A stretch of 64,000 nt of DNA. It comes from Peribacillus frigoritolerans (GTDB lineage Bacteria; Bacillota; Bacilli; Bacillales; DSM-1321). The stretch lies in the NCBI GenBank assembly GCA_030562215.1, contig JAUPFL010000001.1, positions 2,344,501 through 2,408,500 on the forward strand, written 5' to 3'. The position numbers were made by a program, and so were the translations under genes. The first letter of the stretch is position 1, and each line of letters starts with the position of its first letter. Below, in pieces: positions 63,210-64,000 of this stretch. The notes beneath the pieces are model-generated. The model was given only the letters and a program-made list of their open reading frames with translations. It did not search any database and had not been told where the DNA came from.

Positions 63210-64000
63210 ATGTTGATAAGATTAGGGGTAATAGGTACAAATTGGATCACGGAACGATTTTTGGAGGCTGCAAAGCATGTAGAGGGTTTATCGTTATCCG
63301 CCGTGTATTCCCGTACAGAGGAGAAAGCCAAGGAATTTGCCAATAAATACGAAGTACATACGACTTTTACGAATTTAGAAGCAATGGCCAGCAGCGATGA
63401 AATCGATGCTGTATACATAGCAAGCCCTAACTCTCACCATTGCAGGCAAGCCGTGTTATTTTTACAAAATAAAAAACATGTATTATGTGAAAAACCAATG
63501 GCCTCGAATGCGGCAGAAGTAATGGAAATGATTGAAGCTGCAAAACAGAATGATGTGCTATTGATGGAAGCGATGAAATCGACCATCATGCCGAATTTCG
63601 AAAGTATAAAGGGCAATCTGGATAAAATCGGGAAGATAAGGCGTTTCTCGGGAAGCTTTTGCCAATATTCATCACGTTATGATTCATATAAACAAGGAAC
63701 TGTGCTGAATGCATTCAATCCTGAATTCTCCAGTGGCTCTTTAATGGATCTAGGCGTTTACGTCCTCTATCCACTTGTTGTACTGTTCGGTAAACCGAAT
63801 AAGGTACAGGCAACAGGAACGATGCTCGAATCAGGAGTTGATGGGCAGGGTACGATTCTGCTTTCCTATGATGAAATGGAGGCAGTCGTCATGTTTTCCA
63901 AGATTACTGAATCCAATTTGCCATCGGAAATTCAAGGTGAACGTGGAAGCATCATCATTCAGAAAATTTCAGGACCGCAAGCGGTGGATATCCAGTATCG
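63210..64000 (+). CDS. Gfo/Idh/MocA family oxidoreductase (3'-partial)
   Basis: SD AAAGGGGATAGG precedes the ATG; the frame stays open to the window edge. Rossmann start 'IRLGVIGTNWITERFLEAAK', 'SSDEIDAVYIASPNSHHCRQ', the family's catalytic Lys in 'KHVLCEKPMASNAAEV', and the C-terminal beta-sheet domain 'FSSGSLMDLGVYVLYPLVVL'. About 264 residues are visible of the usual 320-340. Such enzymes oxidise or reduce sugars and inositols with NAD(P). Confidence 0.9.
   Translation, partial: MLIRLGVIGTNWITERFLEAAKHVEGLSLSAVYSRTEEKAKEFANKYEVHTTFTNLEAMASSDEIDAVYIASPNSHHCRQAVLFLQNKKHVLCEKPMASNAAEVMEMIEAAKQNDVLLMEAMKSTIMPNFESIKGNLDKIGKIRRFSGSFCQYSSRYDSYKQGTVLNAFNPEFSSGSLMDLGVYVLYPLVVLFGKPNKVQATGTMLESGVDGQGTILLSYDEMEAVVMFSKITESNLPSEIQGERGSIIIQKISGPQAVDIQY

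Overview
The window is chromosomal DNA from a spore-forming Bacillaceae species, probably Peribacillus or a close Bacillus relative. Reasons: spoVAC/spoVAD/spoVAE, spoVIF, cotO, CotX- and CotW-like coat proteins and a YjcZ-type miniprotein; a fabI-cotO-yjcA-...-spoVIF-yjcD-...-yjcF-yjcG-yjcH order that follows Bacillus subtilis; sigma-K type promoters (AC, about 16 nt, CATAnnnTA); and strong Shine-Dalgarno (SD) sites.

Layout. (1) 1-14.5 kb is backbone: mgtE, fabI with a FapR operator, spore coat genes, a YhcN-spoVAC-spoVAD-spoVAE operon, spoVIF, the helicase yjcD, coat genes cotX and cotW-like, yjcF/G/H and yutG. (2) 14.7-16.7 kb holds a relic of a tRNA-Val 5' half, a Cys/His-repeat protein with a C1q/BclA-like C-terminal domain, and an intact tRNA-Val(GAC). 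(3) 16,715-36,296 is a genomic island of about 19.5 kb. A 67-bp perfect direct repeat of the tRNA 3' part bounds it, and a tyrosine integrase sits just inside the tRNA. It carries small + strand ORFs punctuated by a repeated structured element (nine copies between 20 and 28 kb and one at 34.8 kb), a MerR/GAP-family transporter module, an ECF sigma/DUF3600 pair, a VTC-domain/DUF4956/CotH operon followed by a two-component system, and wrecks of Tn3- and IS110-family elements. (4) 36.3-41.8 kb is accessory: a WXG100-like protein, tiny paralogous membrane peptides, an M50 protease and a WHH-nuclease polymorphic toxin. (5) 41.8-64 kb is backbone metabolism and envelope: truA, a DJ-1 protein, DUF421, YhgE/Pip, an SsuBCA-type ABC transporter, nrnA, a CoA-transferase/acyl-CoA dehydrogenase/DUF3870 operon, a KGA-repeat protein divergent from a second cotH-like gene, an RNA methyltransferase, an M14 peptidase, an MBL hydrolase, a 2-hydroxyacid dehydrogenase, a Bcr/CflA exporter, an SDR and a partial Gfo/Idh/MocA gene.

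The main caveat is that about 40-45 otherwise conserved genes are broken by single-base frame changes, including ones needed for viability or sporulation. The simplest reading is indel error in the assembly, so I report joined genes as CDS and give the approximate position of each break. Clear evolutionary wrecks (Ger(x)C, Tn3, IS110, MFS) are given as pseudogenes.

The most unusual structures are the cassette-like array of small ORFs with a repeated hairpin element, the Cys/His-repeat protein with a C1q-like domain, the VTC/DUF4956/CotH module, and the divergent sigma-K-type pair (KGA-repeat protein and CotH).
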